A stretch of 34,078 nt of DNA from an uncultured Prevotellaceae bacterium. Its GTDB lineage: Bacteria > Bacteroidota > Bacteroidia > Bacteroidales > Muribaculaceae. Below, piece after piece: positions 25,351 to 34,022 of this stretch. The position numbers and the translations under genes are program-made. Each line of letters opens with the position of its first letter. Position 1 is the first letter of the stretch. Below the pieces are notes generated by a model. That model was not told the DNA's origin and made no database searches. It saw only the letters and a program-made list of their open reading frames with translations. The DNA lies in assembly GCA_947254205.1 (NCBI GenBank), contig CAMYCE010000010.1, positions 1 through 34,078 of the forward strand. Reading direction: 5' to 3'.

Positions 25351-26643
25351 CTATTTTTTAGGAATCACACCATCCCAAGTGAGAGTTGTGCACTTGGTGC
25401 CACTCTTGTCGAGGGCTGTGCCCTGTTTTTCAATTTCGCTGGCTATGCAATAGGGGTTGAAATCGGCACAAGAGTTATTGGTGTCTTGCAACACAGGCCG
25501 GCCATCTTTGAGATAGAGCATTTTGCGACGCACACTGTGGAAGTAGCGCGTTTTGTCGCCGTCAATCTTGCCACAATAGGTCCAGCCTCGGTCGAGCGAG
25601 GGAGCTGTCACACTCCACACATAGCGAGCCTCTACACTGCCATTCACAGCATCAACAATCCACTTGTTGGGCACATAATATTTGGTTTGCTCCATGGGGT
25701 AAGTTCCTGCCGGCACCACAATTTCATAGTTGAAAGTATAGCGATAGTTGCTCAAATATTGTTCTTTGGCAATGGGAATGCGTGCCAGTGCCCAAGCCTT
25801 GAAACCACGATTGTGGAGCACAAAAAACGACTTGGTGTAGCAGTGCCAACGATCGAGGTTGGGCACGGTGGGGCCATCAATGTCGAGATGGGCGGGCACT
25901 TGCGACTCATCAAACCATTCAAAGTCGGCATCACTCAAATCGAAAGAATTGGGATTGGCCACACGGTGGTCGATACCCGTGTCGACAAGGCGAAGGCTCT
26001 CGCCCGGCTTCACAGGGTGGTCACGCCCACTACCCGGAATGGTGTAGATAGCTGCCACAGTCATGGCAGTGTCGATGATATTGGGACGATAATTAAACTT
26101 CTGCACTGTGGTGAAATAGGATTCAAGCAAGGTGAGTCCATCGGCATAGAGCACATGATCGGTGTTGTTGTAAATCATCACATAGTCATCGCCATGATAT
26201 TGGCGTCCCGAAGGTCGCAAAGTGCCGGTGAAAAAAACTTCTTGGATAATGAAATCATCATTTTCGATGTTTTCAAAGGCTTGCAGCTCTACCTTGGTGT
26301 TGCTTGTAGTGAGTTCCACCGCCGGCTTGAAAGCAACAACATGATGCATGGTGGTGTCGCCCTTAATTTTCACATCGGCACTATAGGTGAAGTCATAAAG
26401 ACCCACCAGCAGTTTCACGTCTTGAAGCGAAGCAAATTGCAACACACGTCCTGTGGTGATATTCTTGGCTTCCACTTTCTCATTATGCACCTGTGGCTCA
26501 AGGCTCGTCCATGCACCGGGCATAGCAATCGAAAACTCTGGAACAAGATGAGTATTGGATTCCTTGGGCACATTGTGGTCGTCACATGCCACAGAGGCTA
26601 TAGTCATAGCGAAAAGCAGGAAATAGAGAGTGAGCTTATTCAT
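25351..26643 (-). CDS. Surface-type lipoprotein (DUF4876-like)
   Basis: A 430-residue lipoprotein with lipobox 'ASVAC' (C20) followed at once by two aspartates. Acidic residues right after the cysteine are known in Bacteroidetes as a signal for export to the cell surface. Residues about 30-130 look like an Ig-like beta domain ('GRVLQFASLQDVKLLVGLYD'), followed by a region with 'FENIENDDFIIQEVFFTG' that resembles lamin-tail-type or DUF4876 proteins. The gene follows the TonB receptor by 20 bases and precedes the barrel gene by 2. It may capture the substrate for the receptor, in place of a SusD; no SusD features are visible. Confidence 0.75.
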   Translation of the reverse strand: MNKLTLYFLLFAMTIASVACDDHNVPKESNTHLVPEFSIAMPGAWTSLEPQVHNEKVEAKNITTGRVLQFASLQDVKLLVGLYDFTYSADVKIKGDTTMHHVVAFKPAVELTTSNTKVELQAFENIENDDFIIQEVFFTGTLRPSGRQYHGDDYVMIYNNTDHVLYADGLTLLESYFTTVQKFNYRPNIIDTAMTVAAIYTIPGSGRDHPVKPGESLRLVDTGIDHRVANPNSFDLSDADFEWFDESQVPAHLDIDGPTVPNLDRWHCYTKSFFVLHNRGFKAWALARIPIAKEQYLSNYRYTFNYEIVVPAGTYPMEQTKYYVPNKWIVDAVNGSVEARYVWSVTAPSLDRGWTYCGKIDGDKTRYFHSVRRKMLYLKDGRPVLQDTNNSCADFNPYCIASEIEKQGTALDKSGTKCTTLTWDGVIPKK

Positions 26644-26663
26644 TGTTTTTTGCTATTTTTAGT

Positions 26664-29444
26664 TCATATTTTTAAATTAAGTTCCATACCAAAGTAGGGA
26701 TTACTATTGCGTCGCACGAGCAAACCATTGCTGTGGTAGCTGGGCAGATAATCGAGCATTTGATTGGCGAACACAGCAATATTCAAGAGCTTACCCACTT
26801 GCTTGGTGGCCTTGATGTTGACAAAGGCGGCAACAGGAGTCGTCTGCTTGCGATACACTGCCTCGTTATAGGTTCTTGCCAAGAATTGCAACTCGGGGTC
26901 GTGACGCATGGCGGGAGTATAGGGGTGCAACTGCCCATCGGCAACGTCAAGGTAATAGTCGGGAATACCGTTTTGCCACATTTTCTTTGTACTGGTAAAC
27001 CACATACACTGCACCGAGGTCGAGAAAATCAAACCCCATCGTGTGATTTGCGTGTCGAACATGAAATTGGTGTTGAACCTGTCGTTCACACGGCCGTTGT
27101 TGCAATCGTAATAGCCCACATACTTGTCGCTAACTGCCACATTGTTCACCACGTCGCTCACAGGGTCAAAGAGCATCTGCGAGTTGGTGTAGGTTGAGCG
27201 AAACCATGCACCCGTCACTGTGAGAGCAGTGGCAAGAGGCTTGAAACGAGCTGTGCTCACCACAAACTCTATGCCTTGCTTGTCGAGCCTGCTTCCATTG
27301 GTCACTTGGCTATAGCCATCAAGAATATTCTTGTCGAGAAAAGGAAGGTTATCGAGCGATGGTGGCCCTGTGAGCACACCGGGGTCGATAGCCTTGAGGT
27401 CATATTTTCGATAGGCATAAGGGCGATAAAGCGTAGAATAGCGGTAGCCCGAAGTCATTTTTTCGTTGAAATAGGTAATTGAGAAGTGATTTTGCCCCCA
27501 TGAGCCTCCCCAGCGCAATTCCCACTTGTGGTTTACTGCGGGCTTGAGCCTATAGTTGGCAGCATCTTCAATATAGGTGCGCAAGTTCACACGGCTATAT
27601 TCGTTAGGCTTATTCACATCGTAGTAGTTGAGTTGAATGAAGTCGCTATAATGCACCTGCGGAAACAGGTAGTCGGTTGTGGGCATCTTGGTTGTCACGC
27701 CATAGCCAGTGGCAACAAACAGCACAACAGGTTGCCCTGCCACTGTGAATGTGGGGAATGTAAACTTGCCATTCACACGAGGATCAAGAAATACTCTTCC
27801 TGCCAAGTCATAGGCACTATTCAAGCCCAAGAGCTGAATGGTGCGCAAGCCCAATTGCACTTGCAATTTGCTATGCCCCAAATGGGCCGTGAGCATGTTT
27901 TCGGCATACCACGACAGTGTCTGCAATGCAGGAATATCCTTATAGGCACGCGGGCGTGTAGTCCATGATGCACTCAGGGGCTTCAACAAGTCATATACTT
28001 GTCCGTCGCCATAATTCTTGGTGAAATTGTATTCTCCTCCCAGTTTGTAACTATTCTTGATTCCTGCCCAGCTACATTCGCCCTCGCCTTTGAGCTTGAG
28101 GAAGAGGGTTGTGGGCTTGCCATCGCTCACATAATGCGCCACATATTCGCCCAGCAAGTATTGACCATCGTGCACACCTTCTTCCATGGTAGTGGGAGCT
28201 ACCGAGGCACGCTGTGGAGCCACAATTTTGCGTCGTTCAAGACGATTGCGCTGAATGCTCACACTGGAGTTAAAATTCAACAACTTGAGCCATTTCAAGA
28301 GCTTGGGACGCATGTTCAAATCACTGGTAAATGCCACACGATTGTAGCTCGATTTATACTCATCAAGTTTCGATATACTGATGTCGGGGTCGGTCTTGGC
28401 ATTGTCAAACGAACCAGTGTAGTCTATTCCCACTACCCAGCCTGTGAGCAACGACTCGCGTTTCCACTGAAAGTTGAGACGAGAGGAGAGATTGAGTCGC
28501 TTGTAGTTCTCTAAATTGTTGCGTGGGTCGGTTTTAGAATCGAGAAAACCGCCATCAACATTCATGATGTGCTCGCTACCACCCAAGTAGAAACCTTTAC
28601 CCACCGACACAAGTTTGCTATATTCGTCGGCCTTGAAACGGGCAGTGAGCGGGGTGGCTCGCCTGATGCGCCTGATATTGACAAGACCACTTGTGAGATT
28701 TCCATATTCTACCGAAGGAATGCCACGCACGATTTCAACGCTCTCGATATTATCGGTCGACAAGGTGCGCATGTCTACTCCCTTGTTGGTGGCATCGCGT
28801 TTATACTCGGGCGAACCTATGGTGGAGCCATTGGGCACATTTTGAAGATTGGCATCTTCCACTACCGGAGCGCCATCAACCACAAAGAGAGTGCCCAAAG
28901 CACTGATGTTGTAGTCGGGATTATTGACCTTAGCGCCAGTAGCCCCAAATGTGCCGGTTTCACGCAAGGCAATGCTATTGACCGCACCCATATTGGGAGT
29001 TTGGCTCATGTTGCCCGGGAGCAACTCCAGCAAGTCGGTGAAACTGGTGGGTTGCAAGTGAGTCATAGCGTCACGACCAATGCGCGAAGCACTCGTCATG
29101 CCACTACTCTCCTTGGCGGTGATCACCACTTCGCCCAGCATTCGGGAATTTTCGGAAAGTTGCACATTGAGTTGCCTGTCGCAGTTCATGTCGATAGTCT
29201 GGCTGTGGGTGGCATAGCCCACAAACGAAACTTGCACCTTGTAGCGACCTTGTGGCAAGAGAAGCAGGAAATTTCCTTGGGCATCGGTCTGCACCACCTT
29301 GCCCACAGGAGTAAGCCTAATGGTGGCGGCAGCAATTCTTTCCTTGCTTCGACTATCGGTCACGGTGCCTCGCAAAGTGAAATGAGCCGCCTCAAGTGAG
29401 ACTGCCAAACACACATAAGCGATGAGCATAAACAAGACTCGCAT
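26664..29444 (-). CDS. TonB-dependent outer-membrane receptor
   Basis: A 926-residue receptor that imports a substrate across the outer membrane with energy from TonB. Order: signal peptide (1-19), a carboxypeptidase-regulatory-like domain (about 20-105, 'LRGTVTDSRSKERIAAATIR'), a plug domain (about 115-250, with 'VEIVRGIPSVEYGNLTSGLV'), and a 22-strand type barrel ending 'NSNPYFGMELNLKI'. It heads the operon, with lipoprotein, barrel, M16 protease and flavodoxin downstream. No SusD or glycan enzyme is present, so a polysaccharide locus is unlikely; metal complexes, peptides or proteins are better candidates. It has a good promoter in the gap shared with the divergent secreted protein. Confidence 0.93.
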   Translation of the reverse strand: MRVLFMLIAYVCLAVSLEAAHFTLRGTVTDSRSKERIAAATIRLTPVGKVVQTDAQGNFLLLLPQGRYKVQVSFVGYATHSQTIDMNCDRQLNVQLSENSRMLGEVVITAKESSGMTSASRIGRDAMTHLQPTSFTDLLELLPGNMSQTPNMGAVNSIALRETGTFGATGAKVNNPDYNISALGTLFVVDGAPVVEDANLQNVPNGSTIGSPEYKRDATNKGVDMRTLSTDNIESVEIVRGIPSVEYGNLTSGLVNIRRIRRATPLTARFKADEYSKLVSVGKGFYLGGSEHIMNVDGGFLDSKTDPRNNLENYKRLNLSSRLNFQWKRESLLTGWVVGIDYTGSFDNAKTDPDISISKLDEYKSSYNRVAFTSDLNMRPKLLKWLKLLNFNSSVSIQRNRLERRKIVAPQRASVAPTTMEEGVHDGQYLLGEYVAHYVSDGKPTTLFLKLKGEGECSWAGIKNSYKLGGEYNFTKNYGDGQVYDLLKPLSASWTTRPRAYKDIPALQTLSWYAENMLTAHLGHSKLQVQLGLRTIQLLGLNSAYDLAGRVFLDPRVNGKFTFPTFTVAGQPVVLFVATGYGVTTKMPTTDYLFPQVHYSDFIQLNYYDVNKPNEYSRVNLRTYIEDAANYRLKPAVNHKWELRWGGSWGQNHFSITYFNEKMTSGYRYSTLYRPYAYRKYDLKAIDPGVLTGPPSLDNLPFLDKNILDGYSQVTNGSRLDKQGIEFVVSTARFKPLATALTVTGAWFRSTYTNSQMLFDPVSDVVNNVAVSDKYVGYYDCNNGRVNDRFNTNFMFDTQITRWGLIFSTSVQCMWFTSTKKMWQNGIPDYYLDVADGQLHPYTPAMRHDPELQFLARTYNEAVYRKQTTPVAAFVNIKATKQVGKLLNIAVFANQMLDYLPSYHSNGLLVRRNSNPYFGMELNLKI

Positions 29445-29478
29445 ATTCTTGATGAAACTTACACATTATTTAGTGTTG

Positions 29479-29509
29479 CAAAATTACTGCTACCCGGCAA
29501 GGGCAACAA
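29479..29509 (-). promoter_or_regulatory. Promoter of the TonB receptor operon
   Basis: On the minus strand TTGTTG (29509-29504), then TAATTTTG (29486-29479), with a 17-base spacer from the last G, or 20 bases if the first TTG is used. The ATG at 29444 follows 34 bases later. Confidence 0.75.
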
Positions 29510-29523
29510 TCGCAACAGATTGC

Positions 29524-29543
29524 TATTTTGGTTAATCAAAATA
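29524..29543. promoter_or_regulatory. Candidate operator palindrome between divergent promoters
   Basis: TATTTTGGTTAATCAAAATA is a 20-base palindrome with one mismatched pair. It sits 14 bases from the -33 element of each divergent promoter, a position suited to a dimeric regulator acting on both. Confidence 0.5.
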
Positions 29544-29567
29544 CCATTTACACGCTATTGAATGGTA
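29542..29567. promoter_or_regulatory. Second inverted repeat overlapping the plus-strand promoter
   Basis: Perfect 7-base arms TACCATT and AATGGTA, 12 bases apart, enclose the -33 element of the gene at 29655. A repressor site is possible. Confidence 0.4.
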
Positions 29568-29588
29568 AAATCTACTCGTCTAATTTTG
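29558..29588 (+). promoter_or_regulatory. Promoter of the first secreted paralog
   Basis: TTG at 29558-29560, a 20-base spacer, then TAATTTTG at 29581-29588. The leader before the ATG at 29655 is about 60 bases. Confidence 0.8.
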
Positions 29589-29654
29589 CATCATCGCAAT
29601 TTAATCAACAATCTGTAAGTCAGGTAGACTTGCCTTTAAACCCGAAAAAAAATT

Positions 29655-31379
29655 ATGAAGAAAATTTACATGATCGCGGCCTCGTTGCTCGTTTCGAGTG
29701 CAACAATACTCGCCAGTGCACAGGCCATTCAACTGTCGAGTGTGGAATCGCGATGGGGAAAAGCCCTCGTGTGCAACGGAGAGCGAACCACCACAATGGG
29801 CGGACGCCTCGTGAAAGCCACCGATGGTAATCTCTATATGGTAGCCGATGCAGGGACCAAGGAGGCCGGCAACATCATCACTTTTGGCGATGAAAAAATT
29901 GCCGATGGGTCGGACTATGGTGGCACCTCCTACAACCACAACTTTATTTTGTCGAAAATCACACAAAATGGTGACTTGATTTGGACTATTTCGAGCACTT
30001 CGGGCGAAGTGGCTTCTAATGAAGAATGGGGTGTAGCCACTGCCGATGGTGGCATTGTGGTGGCTTGCAAAGCACGCCACACACAAGGACATCTTGACAA
30101 GCCCATTAATTTTATTGACGCCAAGGGCAACAACACCACTTTGAATTGGCACATAGCACAAGGCACCAAGCGCAAAAACAATGGTCTCGTCATGAAAATT
30201 TCAAGTGAGGGTGTGATAGAGTGGACCAAGTTGCTGGACATTGACGACAAACCCCAACCCGAGGCCGGCACTCACTACAAAGACCACACGCCCACAGCCG
30301 TGATGGTGTATGGCCTCACCACCGACAGCGAGGGCAACATCTATGTGAGTGGTCGCATGATGGCCAAAATGACCATCGACAAGGGCGACGGAAGCACCGT
30401 GACAATTGAACCACACAACGTGGAAGGCTGGGACGGTGACATTCAAAAAACAGTGGGTAATGCCTATATCGTGAAACTTGACCCACAAGGCAACTACATC
30501 ACTCATTTTGTTTCGGGCGGAAAAGCCACCAACGATGCCATTCGCACCATGACCATTAAAGATGGTAAACTCTATTGCCTCGCCATGGTGAAAGGCATTG
30601 CAGGCACTGCAGTGTCAATGGGCGACAAGAGTGTGACTCCCAAAGGCAACTTCAGTAGCATGGGCGTGGTGTGCATGAACACCGACCTCAAAACTGTAGA
30701 ACGCTTCAACCTCTATGAATCGAAACTCAAGGGCAGCATAGTGAATGTGCCTTGCATGAAAATTACCGATGACAACATCTGGCTCATGGGACAGGCAAAA
30801 TATGAAATCAAGGCCGGAAACAAAGAATTAAAGACTGAACACACTCGCGATGCTTTGCTCTTGAAGACCGACCGAGAAACAGGTGCACTCATCACAGGCA
30901 CCGTGAAACAGAAAAACCAAACGGCCTACTTCGACGTGTTTGAAGACGAGTCTCACAACCTCTATGCAGGCACGTTTGCCCTTTTTGGCCCGCTTGCTAT
31001 CGAGAAAATCGACAAGGAAACTCTTGAAGTGAACGACCGTGTTGATCTCTTTCCCACCACTGCCACAGCACAAAATTTGGTGGTCGACGGCAACCATCTC
31101 TTTGCCATGAGCCGCATCAAGGGAGATAATCTCACTTCTCTTCCAGCCGGCTCACCCTTCACTGTTACTGCCAAAGGGTTTGCCTGCCTTGTTTCGGCCT
31201 ACACCTTGCCATTTAAAACAGCAACAGCAGTCACTCCTGTTGAAAGCGAAAAAATAGTGTTAAGAGTTGAATATGTCAACTTGCAAGGCATGGTTTCGAG
31301 CACTCCATTTAATGGCATGAATGTGGTTGTTACCCACTACAGCGATGGTAGCCGAAAAGTGGTGAAAGAAATGAAGTAA
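29655..31379 (+). CDS. Secreted propeller-like protein with sorting tail, paralog 1
   Basis: A 574-residue exported protein of unknown function. The signal peptide ends near 'ATILASAQA'. The body has repeating beta segments such as 'DGNLYMVADAG', 'EGNIYVSGRMM', 'DGKLYCLAMV' and 'SHNLYAGTFA', which suggests a beta-propeller (SBBP-like). The last 40 residues hold 'YVNLQGMVSSTPFNGMNVVV' and 'THYSDGSRKVVKEMK', a type IX secretion-like sorting tail shared with the proteins at 153 and 31586. It diverges from the TonB receptor and is followed by a terminator and a close paralog in the same order. Cell-surface or secreted location is likely. Confidence 0.85.
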   Translation: MKKIYMIAASLLVSSATILASAQAIQLSSVESRWGKALVCNGERTTTMGGRLVKATDGNLYMVADAGTKEAGNIITFGDEKIADGSDYGGTSYNHNFILSKITQNGDLIWTISSTSGEVASNEEWGVATADGGIVVACKARHTQGHLDKPINFIDAKGNNTTLNWHIAQGTKRKNNGLVMKISSEGVIEWTKLLDIDDKPQPEAGTHYKDHTPTAVMVYGLTTDSEGNIYVSGRMMAKMTIDKGDGSTVTIEPHNVEGWDGDIQKTVGNAYIVKLDPQGNYITHFVSGGKATNDAIRTMTIKDGKLYCLAMVKGIAGTAVSMGDKSVTPKGNFSSMGVVCMNTDLKTVERFNLYESKLKGSIVNVPCMKITDDNIWLMGQAKYEIKAGNKELKTEHTRDALLLKTDRETGALITGTVKQKNQTAYFDVFEDESHNLYAGTFALFGPLAIEKIDKETLEVNDRVDLFPTTATAQNLVVDGNHLFAMSRIKGDNLTSLPAGSPFTVTAKGFACLVSAYTLPFKTATAVTPVESEKIVLRVEYVNLQGMVSSTPFNGMNVVVTHYSDGSRKVVKEMK

Positions 31380-31411
31380 TACCAATCTAACCTTAATACT
31401 CCTTAATCCTA

Positions 31412-31455
31412 AACACTCACTTTGCAATCTCATAGGCAAGGTGAGTGTTTTTTTT
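31412..31455 (+). terminator. Terminator between the two paralogs
   Basis: Arms AACACTCAC and GTGAGTGTT, followed by a long T run. It makes the two paralogs separate transcription units. Confidence 0.85.
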
Positions 31456-31506
31456 GCATCGCAATTTGTTGCTATTTTCGTCCCTTAATATACCTTACCT
31501 ATGCTA

Positions 31507-31538
31507 TTGAGTAGATTGCATCTCTCTTTCTAACTTTG
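31507..31538 (+). promoter_or_regulatory. Promoter of the second secreted paralog
   Basis: TTG at 31507-31509 and TAACTTTG at 31531-31538, with a 21-base spacer. The sequence TTGCTATTTT upstream (31469-31478) and GCTATTGA at the -33 match the promoter region of paralog 1. Confidence 0.75.
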
Positions 31539-31585
31539 CAACATTTACCAACTATTATTTAACCCCAAAAACACAGATTAAAAAG

Positions 31586-33307
31586 ATGAAGAAAATTTAC
31601 ATGATTGTAGCCGCCGTGCTCACAGCAAGTGCAATGCTCTTGAACGCACAGCCCATTCAACTCTCGGGAGTAGAATCGTTGTGGGGCAAAGCCCTCACAA
31701 GCAATGGCAACAAATCGTCGTGCATGGGTGGACAACTCGTTAAAGCCAACAATGGCGACCTTTTCATGGTGGCATTTGGTGGCTCGGCAACAGCCAATGA
31801 CGTGATAAAATTTGGCGACGACCCAATAGCCAATGGCATTGACTACAGTAGCAGATCGGCCAATCGCAATTTTATTTTGTCGAAAATCACTCAAGAAGGC
31901 CAAATGCAATGGACGATAGCAAGCACCATGGGTGAGGTTGCCGCCAATGAAGAATGGGCAGTCGCCACAGCCGATGGTGGCGTGGTGGTTGCATTTAAGG
32001 CTCATCACACCATGGGGCACCTTGCCGACGACATCAACTTTCGTGATGCCAAGGGCAACAACGTTAAGCTCAATTGGGTGCTCAACGCCGATGCCAAGCG
32101 ATACTACAACGGTGTGGTGATGAAAGTGTCGAGCGAGGGAGCCATTGAATGGGTAACCCAACTCGCCATGGACAACAAGCCACGTCCCAACGCCGGCAAT
32201 GCCTACAAAGACAACACCTCGGAAGGTATCAAGGTAAACGGCATTGCAACCGATGCCAACGGAAACCTCTATGTGAGCGGTCGCATGATGACCGAAATGA
32301 CTATCACCAAAACCGATGGCTCGACAGTGAAAATCGCCCCTCACAATGTTGACACATGGAACGGAGATCCACAGAAAAGTGTGGGCAATGCCTTTATCGT
32401 GAAACTTGACGCCATGGGGCACTATCTTGCCCATTTCGTGTCGGGTGGCAAGTCGGTAAACGATGCCATTCGCACCATGACAATCAAAGACGGCAAACTC
32501 TATGGCTTGGTGATGATGCAAGGCATCAAAGACACCGAAATGAAAATGGGCGACAAGGGAGTAACTCCCCAAGAAAGCTATAACAGCTTGGGCTCCGTGT
32601 GCATGGACCTCGACCTGCAAACTGTGCATTGGTTCAACCTCTATGAATCTACCATCAAGGGTAGCATGGTGAACAACAGCAACATGAAAGTGAACGATGA
32701 TGCCATTCTGCTCATGGGGCAAGCAAAATATGAAATCAAAATTGGCAACAAGCAACTCAAAAGCAATGACACTCGCGATGCCATGTTGCTCAAAGCCGAC
32801 CGCGAGACAGGTAAACTGCTTGATGGCACTATCAAGCAAAAGGCTTTCTCAAGCTATTTCGACACTTTCCAAGACAAGGAGCAAAACCTCTATGTGGGAA
32901 CTTTCGCACTGGGCGGTGCTCTCGCTATCGAGAAAATCAACACACTCGACATGAGTGTGGCCGATCGTGTGGAACTTTTCCCCAAGAGCAACACGGCTCA
33001 AAGCTTGGTAACCGATGGCAACAAACTCTTTGCCATGTCGAGCTTTGACGGCGAGAACGTGAAGTCAATTGCTGGAGGAACGCCCTTTACCGTGTCGGCA
33101 AAATCGAAAGGTTGCCTCATCTCGGCCTACTCTTTGCCATTCCAAGCAGCCACTCTTGTGCACGAAGTTGAAAATGAGAAAGTGGTGATTGCCACTCAAT
33201 ACTACAACCTGCAAGGTGTGGCATCGAGCACAGCCTTCGATGGCATCAATGTGGTGGTCACTCACTATAGCGACGGTAGCCGCAGTGTGACCAAAATGAT
33301 GAAATAA
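31586..33307 (+). CDS. Secreted propeller-like protein with sorting tail, paralog 2
   Basis: A 573-residue exported protein, co-linear with paralog 1 along its whole length and differing by a single residue in length. Shared blocks include 'NFILSKITQ', 'GNLYVSGRMM' against 'GNIYVSGRMM', 'AIRTMTIKDGKLY' and 'LMGQAKYEIK'. The signal peptide ends near 'MLLNAQ'. The tail 'YYNLQGVASSTAFDGINVVV' plus 'THYSDGSRSVTKMMK' again fits a type IX sorting domain; here the 'YYNLQG' start is closest to the classical form. It has its own promoter and terminator. A tandem duplication with later divergence is clear; the function is unknown. Confidence 0.85.
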   Translation: MKKIYMIVAAVLTASAMLLNAQPIQLSGVESLWGKALTSNGNKSSCMGGQLVKANNGDLFMVAFGGSATANDVIKFGDDPIANGIDYSSRSANRNFILSKITQEGQMQWTIASTMGEVAANEEWAVATADGGVVVAFKAHHTMGHLADDINFRDAKGNNVKLNWVLNADAKRYYNGVVMKVSSEGAIEWVTQLAMDNKPRPNAGNAYKDNTSEGIKVNGIATDANGNLYVSGRMMTEMTITKTDGSTVKIAPHNVDTWNGDPQKSVGNAFIVKLDAMGHYLAHFVSGGKSVNDAIRTMTIKDGKLYGLVMMQGIKDTEMKMGDKGVTPQESYNSLGSVCMDLDLQTVHWFNLYESTIKGSMVNNSNMKVNDDAILLMGQAKYEIKIGNKQLKSNDTRDAMLLKADRETGKLLDGTIKQKAFSSYFDTFQDKEQNLYVGTFALGGALAIEKINTLDMSVADRVELFPKSNTAQSLVTDGNKLFAMSSFDGENVKSIAGGTPFTVSAKSKGCLISAYSLPFQAATLVHEVENEKVVIATQYYNLQGVASSTAFDGINVVVTHYSDGSRSVTKMMK

Positions 33308-33334
33308 TCAGCTACTCAATTTCTATAAAAACAG

Positions 33335-33377
33335 CACGCTCACCAGTCGTTGAAGACCGGTGAGCGTGACTTTTTTT
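33335..33377. terminator. Bidirectional terminator after paralog 2
   Basis: A perfect 10-base inverted repeat, CACGCTCACC facing GGTGAGCGTG, followed by AC and a T run on the plus strand; an A-rich flank on the other side can serve the convergent transporter gene. Confidence 0.85.
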
Positions 33378-33396
33378 ATAAAATTCTTTACTCCAA

Positions 33397-34011
33397 CTAT
33401 TCTTGCTGTTGAGTGGTCATGAGTCGCAACCACTTGCGATAGCCCACAATGGCCATCACCGAGTAGAAGAGATAGAGCACACCCGAAAACGGAATGCCCT
33501 TGTAGACATAGAGCACCGTGCTCACCACATCAACCACCAGCCACAACAGCCATTGCTCTACCCACTTTTTGGCAAGAGCCCAATAGGCAATCACACACAC
33601 GGCTGTGGTGAAAGAGTCGACAACGGGAATGGTGCTATTGGTGACACGAGTGAGAAAAAGGTAAAGCCCTACCCACACAAGTGCAAACGCCACAAGTGCC
33701 ACAAGAATCATGCGACGAGGGAAATGAGTGATGGGCACCTCGGCGTGGTGAACCTTCTTCTTGCCAAATCTCCAAGAAAAAAAGCCATAGATTGCAACCA
33801 CGATATAGAAAAACTGCATACCAAAGTCGGCATAGATGCCTTGTTCAAAAAACAAATAGCTGCGCACGGCTGGCATGATCACTCCCACCAGCCACAGCCA
33901 AATGCTTGCCTTGTATTCAAGATAAAGGTAAACAAGACCCAGCACAATGCTTGCGGCATCGATCACATGCACAGGTGTCGAAAACCATTGCACTATAAAG
34001 TTCCAATCCAT
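33397..34011 (-). CDS. pnuC: PnuC-type vitamin transporter (nicotinamide riboside or thiamine)
   Basis: A 204-residue inner-membrane protein with about seven hydrophobic segments. The PnuC/PnuT family pattern is seen in 'ASIWLWLVGVIMPAVRSYLF' near residue 35 and in the C-terminal 'WVEQWLLWLVVDVVSTVLYV'. Such proteins carry an unphosphorylated vitamin by facilitated diffusion, and a kinase traps it inside. Nicotinamide riboside would fit pncB elsewhere in the window, but Bacteroidales also have thiamine-specific relatives, usually next to a TonB receptor and a TPP riboswitch. Neither is visible, though the upstream region is cut by the window end. The dispersed repeat ends 11 bases before the ATG. 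Confidence 0.8.
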   Translation of the reverse strand: MDWNFIVQWFSTPVHVIDAASIVLGLVYLYLEYKASIWLWLVGVIMPAVRSYLFFEQGIYADFGMQFFYIVVAIYGFFSWRFGKKKVHHAEVPITHFPRRMILVALVAFALVWVGLYLFLTRVTNSTIPVVDSFTTAVCVIAYWALAKKWVEQWLLWLVVDVVSTVLYVYKGIPFSGVLYLFYSVMAIVGYRKWLRLMTTQQQE

Positions 34012-34022
34012 GATTGCAAGAG

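Noticed and set aside
26664..29444. A polysaccharide utilisation locus around the TonB receptor
   Set aside because: No SusD-type lipoprotein, glycoside hydrolase, or sensor of the hybrid two-component or anti-sigma type is present.
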